Source of the DNA: Micromonospora sp. NBC_01813
GTDB taxonomy: Bacteria > Actinomycetota > Actinomycetes > Mycobacteriales > Micromonosporaceae
Reading direction: 5' to 3'
Assembly (NCBI RefSeq): GCF_035917335.1
Contig: NZ_CP109067.1
Coordinates: forward strand, 7,191,001-7,255,000
Length of the DNA stretch: 64,000 nucleotides
A program made the position numbers and the translations under genes. Of the stretch, positions 62,381 through 64,000 are shown one piece after another; position 1 is the first letter of the stretch; each line of letters starts with the position of its first letter. The notes beneath the pieces are model-generated. The model worked only from the letters and a program-made list of their open reading frames with translations. It made no database searches and was not told where the DNA came from.

Positions 62381-63440
62381 CGCCGGCCTCCTCGGGTCGG
62401 TGGTGCAGGGCCATGCCCGACAGCACCCACTTGGACGACTCGACGGTGGTGACCAGCAGCCGCCCGCCCACCCCGGTGCCGGTGGCGATGCGCCGCATCG
62501 CCCGGTTCAGCTGGATGAACGGCAGCGCGTTGCCGTTGTTGCCGGTGTCCGCGACGCAGCACACCGCCTGATCGGTCCGTACTCCCAGGTACTTCCGGAT
62601 CTTCTCGGTCATCACCCCGTTGAGCTGGGGGATCAGAATGTGCTCGACCTCGGCGGCGGGCCAGCCGGTGACCGCGACCAGCTCGTCGAGGATGGCCCGG
62701 GCCGCCTCCGGCACGTGCTGCTCGATCGCCTTGTAGTCCTCTTCAGACATAGCTTCGCGGACCGGTTCGCCTCGGCTGCCGGTCACCATCGGGGCACCCT
62801 GCGCGCCGTACCACCGGACGATCTGCGCCGGGGGGCGACCCTTGCCGACGGTCCGGGTGAACAGGTGCTCGACGACCAGCCCCGGCCCGTCGTCGTCGGC
62901 CTCCACCACCGCCGCGCCGGCGCCGTCGCCGAACAGCGCGAAGTTGACCATCTCGACCGGGCGCAGGTGGGCGACGGTGCCGTCGGGCGGCCACAGGTTG
63001 CGGCAGGTGTCGGCGCCGATCACCAACCCGCGCCGCAGGCCGCCGCCGGTGAGCAGGGCACGGGCGGTGTAGAGGCCCTGCAGCGCGCCCGCGCAGCCCG
63101 AGGTGAGCTGGAACGCCGGGAGGTCGTCGAGTCCGAGCCGGTCGGCCACCAGGTTCACGGTGGCCGGCATCAGCTGATCAGGCGACGCGGTGGTCAGGAT
63201 GATGAAATCCAGGCTGGCCGGGTCCAGGCCGGACCGCAGCAGCGCCTGTTCGCCCGCGGCGGTGGCCAGGTCGCCGGTCGACCGGGGTACGCCCGGTGGG
63301 CTGTCCGGCCGGCAGAAGTACCGGGTCCGGTTGCCGGTCATCGCGTCCAGCCACTGCTCGTGCAGGCCGAACCGGTCGGCCATCTCCTGGTTGGTGACCG
63401 GATCGCCGGGAAGTACCTCGCTGAGGGATACCAGTCGCAC
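62370..63440 (-). CDS. KAS III-like (FabH family) enzyme
   Basis: 356 aa thiolase-fold protein. The nucleophile is Cys116 in LTSGCAGALQG. The place of the usual active-site His-Gln-Ala-Asn reads PQLNGVMTEKI (Gln272, Asn274), so the normal His is absent; the later Asn is kept in GNNGNALPFIQLNRAM. In tetronate pathways the FabH-like partner joins glyceryl-ACP with a polyketide chain; members with altered residues act as acyltransferases. It starts at GTG 63440, 46 bp after the SbnB-like stop. Confidence 0.88.
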   Translation of the reverse strand: MRLVSLSEVLPGDPVTNQEMADRFGLHEQWLDAMTGNRTRYFCRPDSPPGVPRSTGDLATAAGEQALLRSGLDPASLDFIILTTASPDQLMPATVNLVADRLGLDDLPAFQLTSGCAGALQGLYTARALLTGGGLRRGLVIGADTCRNLWPPDGTVAHLRPVEMVNFALFGDGAGAAVVEADDDGPGLVVEHLFTRTVGKGRPPAQIVRWYGAQGAPMVTGSRGEPVREAMSEEDYKAIEQHVPEAARAILDELVAVTGWPAAEVEHILIPQLNGVMTEKIRKYLGVRTDQAVCCVADTGNNGNALPFIQLNRAMRRIATGTGVGGRLLVTTVESSKWVLSGMALHHRPEEAGVVR

Positions 63441-63486
63441 GGCTGAGTCCTTACGTCGAGGGGTTCGGGTCGGGGCGCGAGGGGGA

Positions 63487-64000
63487 TCAGCCGTACCGGC
63501 TGACGTCGTGGAAGAAGCCGGGAATCGTGTGCAGCCGCCCGGCCGCCGCGACGCTGGCGTGGATGTGCCTGGCCAGCACCAGATCCAGCACACCGAGGCC
63601 GAACGGGGAGAAGACGACCGGCCGGTCCACTGGTGGGGTGAACCCTCCGGTCAGGACGTCGTACAGGGTGCCGTCGACGAATCCGCGATGTCCGAGCTGC
63701 TGTTCGGTCAGGTGCACCGAGGTGTCCGCCTTCATGCAGTGCTCGACGTCGTCGACGACGTTGACGGCGGTCCGGATGATCTCCGGGGCCAGGTCACGCA
63801 GCGAGACGTGCAGGACGAGCGGGTTGTGTGCCAACAGTCGCGGGTCCGCCAGGTGCGGCCGGCCGGCGACGGTGGCGAAGACGATCAACGGGTGGGCGCG
63901 CACCAGGTCCTCGGCGTTGTCGTACAGCTCGATCTCGCCCTGCTGACCGCGGGCCAGATGCTCGCGGAAACCGGCGGCATGTGCGGCGGACACGTCGTAG
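63487..64000 (-). CDS. Ornithine cyclodeaminase/SbnB-like protein, 5' end beyond the window
   Basis: The last ~170 residues are present; the frame is open through 64000. NAEDLVRAHPLIVFATVAGRPHL, DLAPEIIRTAVNVVDDVEHCMKADTSVHLTEQQLG and the C-terminal PFGLGVLDLVLARHIHASVAAAG resemble the NAD-binding ornithine cyclodeaminase/mu-crystallin family, of the SbnB type. SbnB helps make 2,3-diaminopropionate with a cysteine-synthase-like partner (SbnA), which would lie outside the window. A role in precursor supply for the polyketide is an inference. Confidence 0.7.
   Translation of the reverse strand, partial: YDVSAAHAAGFREHLARGQQGEIELYDNAEDLVRAHPLIVFATVAGRPHLADPRLLAHNPLVLHVSLRDLAPEIIRTAVNVVDDVEHCMKADTSVHLTEQQLGHRGFVDGTLYDVLTGGFTPPVDRPVVFSPFGLGVLDLVLARHIHASVAAAGRLHTIPGFFHDVSRYG

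Overview
The window is very GC-rich with dense genes, GTG/TTG starts and many four-base ATGA/GTGA stop-start overlaps. The gene content fits a filamentous actinomycete: a DUF397 gene paired with its XRE regulator, two roadblock/LC7 proteins, a ClpC2-like protein, an F420/flavin LLM oxidoreductase and type I polyketide synthases. Micromonosporaceae is my best guess; this is inference from style and content, not a database result.

Region 1 (1-18.2 kb) is mixed core genome: an SsbB-like single-strand binding protein behind two DnaA-box-like 9-mers, the cobalamin genes cobD and cobQ joined through a palindromic element, an XRE/DUF397 pair, a P-loop kinase, an M48 protease, a pRiA4b ORF-3-type protein, an M20 peptidase, an ATP-dependent DNA ligase, a glutathionyl-hydroquinone-reductase-type protein, two LC7 proteins, a ClpC2-like autoregulator with twin operators, YihY, TerC and a small winged-helix regulator. 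Several of these genes have the leaderless layout, a TANNNT box 6-7 nt before the start codon.

Region 2 (18.1-39.3 kb) is a catabolic and transport island. Fourteen minus-strand genes (32464 down to 18929) look like one operon: CoA-ester lyase, His-tailed cupin, small barrel protein, oligopeptide-type ABC importer split into pieces, LLM oxidoreductase, alcohol dehydrogenase-like enzyme, two-domain VOC protein, MFS transporter, lipocalin-like protein and SnoaL-like protein. Divergently, a plus-strand operon encodes a class III CoA-transferase, a cyclase-family hydrolase, an MmgE/PrpD protein and a dihydropyrimidinase-like amidohydrolase. An IclR regulator and a second SnoaL-like gene close the island. 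A palindrome GGAAC-N3-GTTCC recurs at or near the +1 of four promoters in the island and in front of the iclR gene, so I predict an IclR regulon. The substrate is unknown; the enzymes suggest ring opening or hydrolysis of a cyclic amide or similar compound, then CoA-thioester cleavage.

Region 3 (39.4-43.1 kb) holds an FAD monooxygenase, an orphan NarL-type histidine kinase and an alpha/beta hydrolase. It is closed by a perfect 44-bp palindrome between convergent transcription units.

Region 4 (43.1-64 kb, minus strand, running off the window) is part of a polyketide gene cluster: an SbnB/ornithine-cyclodeaminase-like gene (cut by the edge), a KAS III-like protein, a long FkbH-like glyceryl transferase/phosphatase, a discrete ACP, an FAD monooxygenase, a fully reducing PKS (KS-AT-DH-ER-KR-ACP) and a two-module PKS (KS-KR-ACP / KS-AT-DH-KR-ACP). 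The first module of the second PKS lacks its AT domain. The FkbH/ACP/KAS III trio is the known signature of glyceryl-ACP chemistry as in tetronate biosynthesis. No thioesterase or loading module is visible, so the rest of the cluster must lie beyond 64000 or elsewhere.
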